Part shown: positions 40,219 to 49,467 of the stretch, piece after piece
How positions within the stretch are numbered: the first letter of the stretch is position 1
Layout of the letters: every line of letters starts with the position of its first letter
Origin: Phyllobacterium chamaecytisi
GTDB taxonomy: Bacteria > Pseudomonadota > Alphaproteobacteria > Rhizobiales > Rhizobiaceae
Direction of reading: 5' to 3'
Assembly: GCF_020164455.1 (NCBI RefSeq)
Contig: NZ_JAIQWW010000027.1
Coordinates: 1-61,242 of the forward strand
Length of the DNA: 61,242 nt
Notes under the pieces: generated by a model
What the model was told of the DNA's origin: nothing
The model's database searches: none
What the model saw: the letters and a program-made list of their open reading frames with translations, nothing else
Position numbers and translations under genes: made by a program

Positions 40219-43200
40219 ATGACGAACCAGAGGTCACTAATGGAACAGGTCAATGTAAATCGCGCACGCCGTGATGCGATGTCGCTCGACAGTCTCAACC
40301 GTACACTCGAGGACCTTGAAAGTCAGTTGCGCGGTGCAATGGAGCCAAAGAAGGAGATTCTTCCGGAGAGTGAGGATATTGCCGACCGGTTTGCCGCTCT
40401 CGCCTCCCGTGCCGGTCAATTGACCACCCCGCGCTACGTTGCAGCAACCCAGGCACCTGTTTCAAACAAGTATGACCTCTCGGCAATTGCCGCTCAACTC
40501 AAACAGCTCCGTGAGGAGATGGAAGGCGAGATTATAGCGCCCGTCAACTCTGCGGAACCACACAGCGAAACGATTGGCAGACTCAGCCGGTCAACCGCTT
40601 CAAGTGATCGCCTGTTCAATCGCGCTTCTGCAAGCCAGGCCGAGACGGGTCATCTTTCCATGCTGCGCGGGGACCTCGATGAATTGAAGCGCACGGTCAA
40701 TACATTGGCCCGCGAAGAATCGGTGCAGAATCTTGGCGATCGCTGGGATGCAATCGATGAACGCTTCGATGCCTTTGTACAACGCAACCCTTCGACTACT
40801 GGAAGTGGCACCTCGCTGCCTTCCAAATACATGCAGCAGCTCGATGAACGACTTGACGAGATCAGCCGCGCCATCGTCGCTACCTCGCAACCAGTCTCAG
40901 GCCAATCAATCGAAGTCGATGCCTTCGAACGCCTGGAGGCGCGCATTGCGGCACTGGCGTCGCCCGACCGCACCTCGGATGCGATCCTCAAGCGTATGGG
41001 CGAACTCGCCGAGCGTGTCGATCAACTTACCGAGCAGAGCAAAACACCTGCGATCAGTCTTGACATCTTGTCTGAACAGCTTTCGGCAGTGATGCGCCAT
41101 TTGCAAACCGCACCGGCGGCGATCAACATCTCCGATTTCCGCGAACTTGAAAGCCGCGTTCTGCAGATCCTCGACAAGCTTGAAACCCTACCGCAGCCAG
41201 TAGCTGATCCTGAGTTCATCCAAAAGATCGATCAGCGCTTCGAAGAATTAACGCGCCGTCTCGACGACCACCACCTGATGAGCGAGAACAGCGACATTCG
41301 CTTGACCGACAATATCGAAGCCCGTTTCGAGGACATGGCACGCTACATTGCGCAAAACATGCCGCAAACCGAGAATACGCACGATGTCATCCGTAGTCTT
41401 GAACTGCAGATTACGGGTTTGGCCGAGCATCTGGCTCAATCGAATGATCGATACGCCGAAATGTCCGCGATCCCACCACGCCTCGACGCGATCGAAGAAT
41501 CAATGGCGGCAAACCGTGATCTCGTCGTAGAGGCTGCCCGCAACGCTGCGACTGAGGCGATCCGCAACAGTGCTAATTTTGGCAGCGACCACGATAGCAT
41601 GATTGCCCGCGAACTCGCCGCCGACTTGAAGACGCTGGAAAAACTTTCACGCAAATCCGAAGAGCGCAACAGCAAGACATTCGAGGCAATCCACGATACG
41701 TTGCTCAAGATAGTTGACCGTCTTGCCTCGCTCGAAAGCGGGCCGGTTCCGGTCCATAGGCCCCTTGCAGCCCGGATTGAAGAAACAGCCATCCCCGAAG
41801 AGCCGGCGATGAAAGCTACGCTGGCTTACGATCCCCCCATAGATGTCGGGCCGGCTCTCGATACGGCGATCATCTTGACAAGCCAGGAACTGCCATCGGA
41901 AGCGATGCGTGCTGATGTTGCGGAAGAGGAACCCCACGAAAAAAGATCTCTCTTCAGCAGCCTTGCCCGCGGCCTGAAGGGACGCAGCAAACAGGAAATG
42001 GTGCCACAGGACTTAGAAATCGATATCGTCGAGGAGGCAAAGAAGACCGATAAAGTCGATCTGGATCCGAACATCCTCAACCGTCCGCTTGAGCCTGGCT
42101 CCGGTATGCCAGATCTGAATTCTATCCTAAAGCGCGTTCGCGACGACCGCCGGGATATGCCACTTGCCGGCGGTACATCGGAAGGCAAGGCCGATTTCAT
42201 CGCCGCCGCTCGGCGCGCTGCTCAAGCAGCAGCCTCGGAAGTCGAGAGCCAGAAACGCACTCCTGTGTCGGACAGGACTGACGATACCAAGGACAGCCTG
42301 CTTACACGCCAGCGCAGGCCAATTCTCTTGGCGATCGGCGCGATCATGATCGCAATTGCAGGTCTGCAACTGAAGAATGCATATCTGAACTATGCGGATG
42401 GAATTGATAAGGCATCCATTGCCCAGCCTACGCCACCCGAACAAGTAGGCGATGTTGCAGCCAAAGCACCACAACCTGTAGAGCAAGGAAAGACTCCGGA
42501 ACTTACAACTCCGGCCGAAAACAGCGCACCGACGGAACTGGCTGCCTCACAGCCCGCACCGGATAGTGTGGAAGCGGTTATCGCCACGCAGCAAGCAACA
42601 CCATCCACCATCGACGCCACGCCGGTGGCACCGGTCACCGATACTGCATCGACCACAGCTATTCCGACCATTCCGACTGAGGCTGGACCCCAACCGCTGC
42701 GCGATGCGGCAGCAAACGGCGACAGCAAGGCTCTTTTCGAAATCGGTAACAACTATATGGACGGGCGCGGTGTCAGCAATGACTTCGCCAAAGCAGCCGA
42801 ATGGTACAATCTTGCTGCAGAACGGGGCTTCGCGCCGGCGCAATACCGTATCGGCAACTTCTACGAGAAGGGCCTTGGTCTTACTCGCGATCTGGCGAAA
42901 GCCAAGACTTATTACCAGCTTGCCGCCGAACAAGGCAACGCGAGCGCCATGCACAACCTCGCAGTCCTTTTTGCCGCCGGAACCGATGGTGTAGCCCCGG
43001 ACAACGAAGCCGCCGCGCGTTGGTTTACCCAGGCAGCCGAACTCGGTGTCAAGGACAGCCAGTTCAATCTTGGCATTCTTTCAGCCAAGGGTGTGGGCCT
43101 GCCACAGAATCTGGAAGAGAGCTATAAATGGTTCGCCATTGCGGCCAATGCCGGTGACAAGGACGCTGCTCAGAAGCGAGACGACGTGGCCAAGATCATG

Positions 43201-43521
43201 TCTCCCGAGCAGCTTGAACGTGCGAAGGCTGCCACCGAGCTTTGGAAGCCAAGACAGCTGAATCCCGACGCCAACGCCCTTAACGTGCCCGCGGACTGGC
43301 AGGAAAGCCCAACGACGACCGGTTCGATCGACATGGAAAAGGCCATCCGCAACGTTCAACTCATCCTCAACAAGCACGGCTACGATGCCGGCGGTTCGGA
43401 CGGTAAAATCGGCTCTAAAACACGCGACGCGATTATGGCGTTCCAGAAGGACAATGGGCTCAAGCCCACCGGCAATATCGACAAGGATCTGGTTCGCAAT
43501 TTACTCAGGAAGAATGGCTGA
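40219..43521 (+). CDS. podJ: PodJ-like polar localisation factor with Sel1 repeats and peptidoglycan-binding domain
   Basis: This large protein of 1100 aa has cytoplasmic residues 1-690 with long heptad-rich coiled coils (for example LNRTLEDLESQLRGAMEPKK). One transmembrane helix (PILLAIGAIMIAIAGLQL, about 700-718) follows, then a Thr/Pro/Ala-rich periplasmic linker. Four Sel1 repeats (about 827-985: ALFEIGNNYMDGRGVSNDFA and copies) come next. A C-terminal peptidoglycan-binding domain (about 1038-1098, VQLILNKHGYDAGGSDG, AIMAFQKDNGLKP) ends the protein. This order is that of PodJ, which organises the new pole and cell-cycle signalling in Caulobacter and rhizobia. The start MTNQRSLMEQ is uncertain; ATG 40240 is possible and earlier codons lack coiled-coil character. 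Confidence 0.78.
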   Translation: MTNQRSLMEQVNVNRARRDAMSLDSLNRTLEDLESQLRGAMEPKKEILPESEDIADRFAALASRAGQLTTPRYVAATQAPVSNKYDLSAIAAQLKQLREEMEGEIIAPVNSAEPHSETIGRLSRSTASSDRLFNRASASQAETGHLSMLRGDLDELKRTVNTLAREESVQNLGDRWDAIDERFDAFVQRNPSTTGSGTSLPSKYMQQLDERLDEISRAIVATSQPVSGQSIEVDAFERLEARIAALASPDRTSDAILKRMGELAERVDQLTEQSKTPAISLDILSEQLSAVMRHLQTAPAAINISDFRELESRVLQILDKLETLPQPVADPEFIQKIDQRFEELTRRLDDHHLMSENSDIRLTDNIEARFEDMARYIAQNMPQTENTHDVIRSLELQITGLAEHLAQSNDRYAEMSAIPPRLDAIEESMAANRDLVVEAARNAATEAIRNSANFGSDHDSMIARELAADLKTLEKLSRKSEERNSKTFEAIHDTLLKIVDRLASLESGPVPVHRPLAARIEETAIPEEPAMKATLAYDPPIDVGPALDTAIILTSQELPSEAMRADVAEEEPHEKRSLFSSLARGLKGRSKQEMVPQDLEIDIVEEAKKTDKVDLDPNILNRPLEPGSGMPDLNSILKRVRDDRRDMPLAGGTSEGKADFIAAARRAAQAAASEVESQKRTPVSDRTDDTKDSLLTRQRRPILLAIGAIMIAIAGLQLKNAYLNYADGIDKASIAQPTPPEQVGDVAAKAPQPVEQGKTPELTTPAENSAPTELAASQPAPDSVEAVIATQQATPSTIDATPVAPVTDTASTTAIPTIPTEAGPQPLRDAAANGDSKALFEIGNNYMDGRGVSNDFAKAAEWYNLAAERGFAPAQYRIGNFYEKGLGLTRDLAKAKTYYQLAAEQGNASAMHNLAVLFAAGTDGVAPDNEAAARWFTQAAELGVKDSQFNLGILSAKGVGLPQNLEESYKWFAIAANAGDKDAAQKRDDVAKIMSPEQLERAKAATELWKPRQLNPDANALNVPADWQESPTTTGSIDMEKAIRNVQLILNKHGYDAGGSDGKIGSKTRDAIMAFQKDNGLKPTGNIDKDLVRNLLRKNG

Positions 43522-43707
43522 CCTTGCCAAGGGCATGAGTTTCTCTCTTAAAACCATTATAACAATGCTATTGCGACACAGGGATTCGCGTTTAAACCGC
43601 AATGTATTGGGGGCCTCAGTCAGAATTTGACTTGAGCCCGGCAAGCGGGCAAGAAACCTTAAAGAATTGCTGTCATTGTGGTGTTACGACGGTGTCCTGA
43701 CACCACA

Positions 43708-44658
43708 ATGGGTTTGGGGTTCGCATTGGGTATTTACCTGCCTATCGCCGAGATTTCGGTCAATGTCTTCGTGCTATTTTTTATGGGCGCGGCGGTAGGA
43801 TTTTTATCGGGTATGTTTGGCGTTGGCGGCGGTTTTTTGATAACGCCGCTTCTTATCTTTTATAATATTCCACCTGCTGTTGCGGTCGCTACTGGCGCAA
43901 ACCAGGTCATCGCTTCGTCATTCAGCGGGGCTCTTACCCATTTCAAACGCGGCACACTCGACGTCAAGCTAGGTTCGTTGCTGGTTGTAGGCGGCATCGC
44001 TGGTGCAGGCGTCGGTATTTATGTCTTTGTTTTGTTGCGCGAACTTGGCCAGCTCGATCTCATAGTATCGCTTCTCTATGTCGTCTTTCTTAGCACTGTT
44101 GGCGGTCTGATGTTGTATGAGAGCCTTCAGGCCATGCGAAGGACGAGAGCTGGCCAGCTCTCCAATCTGAAGAAGCCGGGCCAGCACAATTGGGTACACC
44201 GCCTGCCTTTCAAGATGCGGTTCCGCGCCTCGAAGATCTATGTGAGCATCATCCCCGTTTTGGTGCTCGGCGGAGCCATAGGGTTTCTCTCCTCGATCAT
44301 GGGTGTCGGCGGCGGGTTTATCATGGTTCCTGCGATGATCTACCTATTGAAGGTACCGACGAATGTGGTCATTGGTACGTCCCTCTATCAGATTGTTTTC
44401 GTCACAGCCTTCACCACTGTCATGCAGGCAACGACCAATCAGTCAGTCGATATCGTACTGGCGATGCTTTTGATGACTGGGGGGGTGATCGGCGCCCAAT
44501 ATGGCGCTCGCATCGGCCAGAAATTGCGCGGCGAACAATTGCGTGCGCTGCTGGCCATGCTGGTTCTGGCGGTTGGTCTGCGTCTCGCGATTGAACTTTT
44601 TGTCACACCCGATGATCTTTACTCTGTCGCGGTTGCGCTCGCCACGAGGGCGCCATGA
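43708..44658 (+). CDS. TSUP (TauE/SafE) family membrane exporter
   Basis: This inner-membrane protein of about 316 aa has eight or so helices in two repeated halves. Each half starts with the family glycine motif: GAAVGFLSGMFGVGGGFLITPLL and GGAIGFLSSIMGVGGGFIMVPAM. The TSUP family moves sulfite, sulfonates or other small organic anions. The ATG at 43708 is chosen because the helix begins shortly after; GTG codons at 43678 and 43681 are in frame. It overlaps the following TIGR02186 gene by four bases (ATGA), so both are produced together. Confidence 0.85.
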   Translation: MGLGFALGIYLPIAEISVNVFVLFFMGAAVGFLSGMFGVGGGFLITPLLIFYNIPPAVAVATGANQVIASSFSGALTHFKRGTLDVKLGSLLVVGGIAGAGVGIYVFVLLRELGQLDLIVSLLYVVFLSTVGGLMLYESLQAMRRTRAGQLSNLKKPGQHNWVHRLPFKMRFRASKIYVSIIPVLVLGGAIGFLSSIMGVGGGFIMVPAMIYLLKVPTNVVIGTSLYQIVFVTAFTTVMQATTNQSVDIVLAMLLMTGGVIGAQYGARIGQKLRGEQLRALLAMLVLAVGLRLAIELFVTPDDLYSVAVALATRAP

Positions 44659-45449
44659 ATACGCGCGCCGCTGCTTTAATTCTGATCATTGCACTCTTTG
44701 CGGGACGACATGCCCACGCACAGCAATTGCCTGGCAACAAGGAAACCATTGAAATCGGTCTCTCCACTGACACGATCGCGATCACATCCGGCTTCCGAGG
44801 CACTGACCTGACGGTTTTCGGTGCGTTGGACAATGCTGATCCGCTGATCCAGCGGCAAGGTCGCTATGATATCGTTGTGGTTCTGGAAGGTCCCGAGAGG
44901 GATTTTGTCGTGCGACGCAAGGACAGATTTTTTGGCATTTGGGTCAATGCGGAATCCGTATCATTCCAACATATTCCGGCATCCTATTCACTCGCATCAA
45001 CCCGCAATCTGCAGGATATAGCAACGCCGAAAATATTCGGCCAGCTTAGCCTGGGGGTCAACAATATCTTCTACGAGCCAATGCCCGACGGCTTTGGATC
45101 GAGCGAATCCCTGAAGGAGTTCACCAAGGAGTTACCCCGGCTGAAGCTCAAACAGCGTCTATACAATCAACGCCCTGGCGACGTGCAATTCCTGTCATCC
45201 ACGTTGTTCCGTGCAACCCTCTCACTGCCCGCCAACGTGCCTGTGGGCAAACACATTGCGCGCGCATATCTGTTTCGCAATGGTGAGTTCTTGCGTGAAA
45301 GCTCGACGAGCCTCAACATTGTCAAAGCGGGGCTGGAGTTCCGCATCTACCGCGCCGCTAATCAATACAGCCTGCTTTACGGTCTTTTTGCCGTGTTCCT
45401 TGCTGTCGTGACTGGTTGGATGGGACGACTGGTATTCCGCAAAGATTAA
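44655..45449 (+). CDS. TIGR02186-family exported/membrane protein
   Basis: This 264-residue protein has a Sec signal (MNTRAAALILIIALFAGRHAHAQ), a periplasmic beta-rich domain (IEIGLSTDTIAITSGFRGTDLTVFGAL, VVVLEGPERDFVVRRKDRFFGIWVN) and a C-terminal membrane anchor (YSLLYGLFAVFLAVVTGWMG). Proteins of this family occur next to TSUP transporters in alphaproteobacteria, as here (ATGA overlap). A role as periplasmic partner of the transporter is likely, but the substrate is not known. Confidence 0.8.
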   Translation: MNTRAAALILIIALFAGRHAHAQQLPGNKETIEIGLSTDTIAITSGFRGTDLTVFGALDNADPLIQRQGRYDIVVVLEGPERDFVVRRKDRFFGIWVNAESVSFQHIPASYSLASTRNLQDIATPKIFGQLSLGVNNIFYEPMPDGFGSSESLKEFTKELPRLKLKQRLYNQRPGDVQFLSSTLFRATLSLPANVPVGKHIARAYLFRNGEFLRESSTSLNIVKAGLEFRIYRAANQYSLLYGLFAVFLAVVTGWMGRLVFRKD

Positions 45450-46364
45450 TCAGATGTCGGGCTTCGCGACGACGATAAGCCCTTGCAGGGGTTCGCCCCG
45501 ATCAAGACGGATGGTCTCCTGCTGCAGACTTACCAATGTCATGGAATTCTCCGCCAGTACCCGCCTAACGTAGCTTTCGGAATGGGTGTAACGTAGCGAT
45601 GGCTGCAGGATCAGCTCGTTGTCGCTCGAATGGTTCTCAACGGAAAATGCGAACAACCCATCCGGGACCAGGGCCCCGGCGACATTGTTGAAGGCACGGT
45701 GGAGATCACCGACATAGACAAAGACATCCGCCGCAATGATGAGATCGGCGCTTTGGGCAGGCGTATCGAGTTCGTTGACATCGCCTTTGATAAGAGTGTC
45801 ATAAACTTGTTTTTCGGCAGCCTTCTGCAGCATGGCTTCGGAGAGGTCCACGCCGCCTAGTTCATCGGCATCGGCGCGGAAATACGGGCCCATCAGGCCG
45901 GTGCCGCAGCCAAGATCAAGCACGGAACGGAAACGCTGTTCCGGCGCAGCCACCTTGATGGCGTTCGCCAGCAATTCGGGGACGCGATACTCCAGCCTCG
46001 CCAAAAGCGCTGTTTCAAAGGTTGGCGCATAAGCGTCGAATAGGGTTTCGACATAGGCTGTCGGCGGCGTTTCCGGTACGGCAGCGTGGCCGGTTGCTGC
46101 AAGCTTGAGCCCTGCGCCAAAGCGATCATCTGGATCGAGCTGCAGCAATTTGCGCCAAGCTTCAGCCGCGGCATCACCCTGCCCCGCCGCCTCATGCATC
46201 TCGCCAAGGCGAAAAAGCCCGGCAGTCCAATTGGGAGTTATCTCCAGCGCTTGCCGCATGAGGTCGGCAGCCGCGCCATGATCTCCGGTTTCGAACAGCA
46301 TGTCAGCATAGGATGCACGGCGGTCGGCAATCAGATCGCCGGAAGATAGGAACGCGCGCTCCAT
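45450..46364 (-). CDS. TPR-containing SAM-dependent methyltransferase
   Basis: The N-terminal 90 residues form two or three TPR-like helices (YADMLFETGDHGAAADLMRQAL, GLFRLGEMHEAAGQGDAAAEAW). From about residue 145 there is a class I methyltransferase: motif I SVLDLGCGTGLMGPYF, then LGGVDLSEAML and the acidic DLIIAADVFVYVGDL. The target is unknown; similar rhizobial proteins are annotated only as methyltransferases. The length is 304 aa. It converges on TIGR02186, with the stops adjacent, and lies downstream of an unknown membrane protein on the same strand. Confidence 0.85.
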   Translation of the reverse strand: MERAFLSSGDLIADRRASYADMLFETGDHGAAADLMRQALEITPNWTAGLFRLGEMHEAAGQGDAAAEAWRKLLQLDPDDRFGAGLKLAATGHAAVPETPPTAYVETLFDAYAPTFETALLARLEYRVPELLANAIKVAAPEQRFRSVLDLGCGTGLMGPYFRADADELGGVDLSEAMLQKAAEKQVYDTLIKGDVNELDTPAQSADLIIAADVFVYVGDLHRAFNNVAGALVPDGLFAFSVENHSSDNELILQPSLRYTHSESYVRRVLAENSMTLVSLQQETIRLDRGEPLQGLIVVAKPDI

Positions 46365-46370
46365 CCTCTT

Positions 46371-47540
46371 CTAATTCGTAACCTGGACGCGAATCGAGAT
46401 GATATCGACCGACTTTCCCGCCTGGGTTATATCCGAATTGATCTTGATCGCGCCGCCCGCAGCCGGTTTCTTGTCCGCCGGAAATTGCTTCTGCACCAGA
46501 TACTCGCTGCTCGCATCGGAAACATCGAAACGCTTGCGTCCGCAATCACCCAGATCCCCGAAGTCGCAGCTCACCGCCATTTGCGTCCTCGCACCATCCT
46601 CGCTCTTGGCTACGATATCGAACATCGTGTTTTTGCCGGCAAGCTGTTCTAGAACGCCTTGGCCGACCTGGAAACTAACTTCATCGGCTTCACCGGGCGA
46701 CTTGATACGCAGATACTTTTCCACCTGATCGCCACCGATCGTCGCCGTCGCCCGTCCGGCGACAGATACCTGCGTTGTGTCGGACGGATCGAAAACCGTA
46801 ATCCAGTTACCCTCAGGTGACAACTCGCCTTCCTTCAGCGGCTCATGGCTACCGCTTACGGCCGGATTGCCGGTGCTTGGCGGGATGCTGGATGGCTTCG
46901 AATTAATGATTCCGGAAGCAACAAGCCAGAGCAGACCGAGCGCTAGAGCCAGGCTGGCGAGAATGATAACAAATTTGGTTAGGCCGCTCGCCTTTTTGCG
47001 TTCCGTGTTTCGCTTTAGCCGTGAGCGCAAACGGTCCGGACGATAATTATCGGCTGTAACAGGTTCATCCGATACCAGTTCCGGCGCGTCAAGTTCAGGT
47101 TCCTGTCCAACATCAATCGTTGGTTCGATCCTGGTCGTGGACTGCGAAAGCACCGGTTCGCGTCTTTCAACAACCGGCGCAGGCACCGGAGGCACTATCG
47201 AACCAGTTGTCTGAACTTCTTTTTCGATCCTGGTGATTGCGTCCTTCAGCCGTTCGCGGCGTTCGTCCCGTTGCCCATCGTCCAACGCCCCGTTTGCCGC
47301 AAGCGAACGCTCATGGGCTCCCCAAGCCGATTCGTAAACCTTCTGCCGAATCGCAGGGTTCCCGACGTCGACTTTGGCCAACGCATTCCTGATCGCTTGC
47401 TCGATTGCTTCCAACTCGACAATTATCCCTTCAACACGGCTTGCATGATTGGCTAGCCATAACGCATCTCGCTGCTTATTCAAGACTCGCGCGGCGCAAT
47501 GATGGCCGTTTCGAATTATGAACGCTATTGTTCGACACAC
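46371..47540 (-). CDS. conserved single-pass membrane protein of unknown function
   Basis: This is a long unknown protein with an N-terminal cytoplasmic helical domain (EGIIVELEAIEQAIRNALAK, YESAWGAHERSLAANG) and a Pro/Glu-rich linker. A basic stretch and one membrane helix follow (FVIILASLALALGLLWLVASGII). The periplasmic part is beta-rich with two cysteines (CDFGDLGDCGRKRF). I see no named domain. The 5' end is uncertain: the frame opens with GTG at 47540, there is no in-frame ATG before the conserved helix, and no ribosome site fits well. It is probably co-transcribed with the downstream methyltransferase, six bases away. Confidence 0.65.
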   Translation of the reverse strand: MCRTIAFIIRNGHHCAARVLNKQRDALWLANHASRVEGIIVELEAIEQAIRNALAKVDVGNPAIRQKVYESAWGAHERSLAANGALDDGQRDERRERLKDAITRIEKEVQTTGSIVPPVPAPVVERREPVLSQSTTRIEPTIDVGQEPELDAPELVSDEPVTADNYRPDRLRSRLKRNTERKKASGLTKFVIILASLALALGLLWLVASGIINSKPSSIPPSTGNPAVSGSHEPLKEGELSPEGNWITVFDPSDTTQVSVAGRATATIGGDQVEKYLRIKSPGEADEVSFQVGQGVLEQLAGKNTMFDIVAKSEDGARTQMAVSCDFGDLGDCGRKRFDVSDASSEYLVQKQFPADKKPAAGGAIKINSDITQAGKSVDIISIRVQVTN

Positions 47541-47610
47541 TGCATCGCCGCTCGATCATAAGATCACTTACCTTTCACTTGCCCCCAATGCATCAGCTCT
47601 GGTAAAGCAA

Positions 47611-47636
47611 GTTACGTTTACGCTAACGTCAAAATT
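47611..47636. promoter_or_regulatory. second copy of the fad-type operator
   Basis: The core ACGTTTACGCTAACGT is followed by CAAAATT. Its right half-site ACGTCAAAATT is identical over 11 bases to the operator at 39845-39874, and the centre-to-arm spacing is the same. The site ends 12 bases before the ATG of the flavin oxidoreductase gene, where a bound repressor would block transcription or clear the ribosome site. Confidence 0.72.
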
Positions 47637-47648
47637 TGGAGATGGACA

Positions 47649-48611
47649 ATGGCCTTGCCGGATATTTTGAAGTCGAAGTTGCGAATTCCGGTGGTTGGCG
47701 CTCCGTTGTTTATTATTTCACATCCAGCGCTCGTGCTCGCCCAGTGTAAGGCCGGAATTGTTGGATCTTTTCCGGCTTTGAATGCCCGCCCCGAAGCACA
47801 GCTCGACGAGTGGCTCGCAGAGATTACGGAAGGCCTACGCAATCATGATGAGAAAAACCCCGGCCGCCCTGCCGCGCCTTTTGCCGTGAACCAGATTGTA
47901 CATCGCTCGAACAAGCGGCTCGAACACGATTTAATGATGTGCGTAAAATACAAAGTTCCTATCGTTATCTCATCGTTGGGCGCGGTTCCGGAGGTGAACG
48001 AGGCCATCCACTCGTATGGTGGTATTGTCCTTCATGACATCATCAACAACCGCCACGCGAATTCAGCTATTCGCAAAGGCGCGGACGGGTTAATTGCAGT
48101 CGCAGCAGGTGCGGGCGGCCATGCGGGAATGCTCTCGCCGTTCGCGCTTGTCCAGGAAATCCGTGAATGGTTCGATGGGCCTTTGTTGCTGTCGGGTGCC
48201 ATCGCGACCGGCCGCGCCATTCTGGCAGCGCAGGCCATGGGTGCCGACCTTGCCTATATCGGCTCGCCCTTCATTACCACCACAGAAGCGCGCGCTGGCG
48301 ATGACTATAAACAGATGATCGTCGATTCCAGTTCTTCTGATATCGTTTATTCAAATTTCTTCACCGGGATTCATGGAAATTATCTTAAGCCATCGATAGC
48401 CAAGGCGGGAATGGACCCGGATCACCTGCCGGAAGCCGACCCCTCAAAGATGGATTTCGAGTCCGCAACGACGGGCGCCAAGGCCTGGAAAGACATCTGG
48501 GGCTGCGGCCAAGGCATTTCGGCCGTCAAGGAAATCGCTCCCGCAGCCAGCCTCGTCGCCCGCCTTGAGCAGGAATATCACGCAGCAAAGACGGCGCTTT
48601 GTGCAGCTTAG
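47649..48611 (+). CDS. nitronate monooxygenase-like NAD(P)H/FMN oxidoreductase
   Basis: This TIM-barrel flavoprotein of 320 aa belongs to the 2-nitropropane dioxygenase/nitronate monooxygenase family. Features: RIPVVGAPLFIISHPALVLAQCKAGIVGSF at the N-terminus, FAVNQIVHRSNKR, the active-site loop GLIAVAAGAGGHAG with the conserved His, PLLLSGAIATGRAI, and the FMN phosphate loop AMGADLAYIGSPF. Such enzymes oxidise nitronates or act on enoyl-type substrates, and some are grouped with fatty-acid degradation genes. The shared operator with the fad operon fits that link. GGAG precedes the ATG by eight bases. Confidence 0.88.
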   Translation: MALPDILKSKLRIPVVGAPLFIISHPALVLAQCKAGIVGSFPALNARPEAQLDEWLAEITEGLRNHDEKNPGRPAAPFAVNQIVHRSNKRLEHDLMMCVKYKVPIVISSLGAVPEVNEAIHSYGGIVLHDIINNRHANSAIRKGADGLIAVAAGAGGHAGMLSPFALVQEIREWFDGPLLLSGAIATGRAILAAQAMGADLAYIGSPFITTTEARAGDDYKQMIVDSSSSDIVYSNFFTGIHGNYLKPSIAKAGMDPDHLPEADPSKMDFESATTGAKAWKDIWGCGQGISAVKEIAPAASLVARLEQEYHAAKTALCAA

Positions 48612-48645
48612 CGGTGCTGTCGCCACACCACGAGGGATGTCCGTC

Positions 48646-49455
48646 TCACATCGGCCTGTTCGTGATCTCCGCTACAGCACGCTTCGCCATGACCTTGACC
48701 AGATTGGCGCGATAGTCGGCAGAAGCATGCATGTCGGAAAGGAGTACGTCCGGATCCACCGCGAGACTATCCAGCGCCGAGGGGCTGAAGTTTCCGGCGA
48801 GTGCTGTCTCTGCATCCTTGAGACGAAAAACGCCGCCCTCGCCTGCGCCTGTTACAGCAACACGGATATTGTCGCCCGATTTGGCAACGAAAACACCGGC
48901 CATTGCATAAAGTGAAGCCGGATTTGGGAATTTTTTGTAAGCCGCCCTATCCGGCCCGACGAATTCCACGGCCACAATAATCTCGTTTGGCTCAAGGGCC
49001 GTTTCGAATAGGCCGATGAAGAAATCTGATGCGGGCAAGGAGCGTTGGCTGGTGATTATCGTCGCATCAAGCGCCAACAGCGCCGACGGGTAGTCAGCAG
49101 CCGGATCGTTGTTGGCGATCGACCCGCCAATCGTGCCCATGTTTCGCACCTGCGGATCGCCGATATGGCCAGCGAGATTGGTAATGGCTGGGCATATCTT
49201 TGCGAGTTCCTCACTAGTCGAGACATCGTAATGTGTCGTGACCGCGCCAATCCGCACGTTGCGGCCATCGACCGTGACGCCTTTCAACGCTTCGATTCTC
49301 CTGAGATCTATAAGATCGCTCGGCGACGCCAGACGCTGCTTCATGGTTGGAATCAGTGTCATTCCACCAGCCAGGAATTTGCCATCTTCGGCTTCACCCA
49401 TCAGTCTTGCAGCCTCTTCAACGGAGGCAGCGCGATGATACTGTGTCTCATACAT
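48646..49455 (-). CDS. coxM: FAD-binding medium subunit of a molybdenum hydroxylase (CoxM-like)
   Basis: This FAD subunit (269 aa) of the xanthine oxidase family passes electrons from the 2Fe-2S subunit. The FAD motifs are AGGMTLIPTMKQRL (residues 31-44) and TIGGSIANNDPAADYPSALLAL near residue 107. The middle region has EIIVAVEFVGP and the C-terminal domain DMHASADYRANLVKVMAKRA, typical of CoxM/CutM. It is the last gene of the coxS-coxL-coxM order, 12 bases after coxL. Confidence 0.9.
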   Translation of the reverse strand: MYETQYHRAASVEEAARLMGEAEDGKFLAGGMTLIPTMKQRLASPSDLIDLRRIEALKGVTVDGRNVRIGAVTTHYDVSTSEELAKICPAITNLAGHIGDPQVRNMGTIGGSIANNDPAADYPSALLALDATIITSQRSLPASDFFIGLFETALEPNEIIVAVEFVGPDRAAYKKFPNPASLYAMAGVFVAKSGDNIRVAVTGAGEGGVFRLKDAETALAGNFSPSALDSLAVDPDVLLSDMHASADYRANLVKVMAKRAVAEITNRPM

Positions 49456-49467
49456 GGTGCTGTCCCT

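Noticed and set aside
43633..43652. GCCCG-GCAAG-CGGGC hairpin after podJ as a terminator
   Set aside because: Stem only five pairs and no T-run follows; kept out of the feature list.
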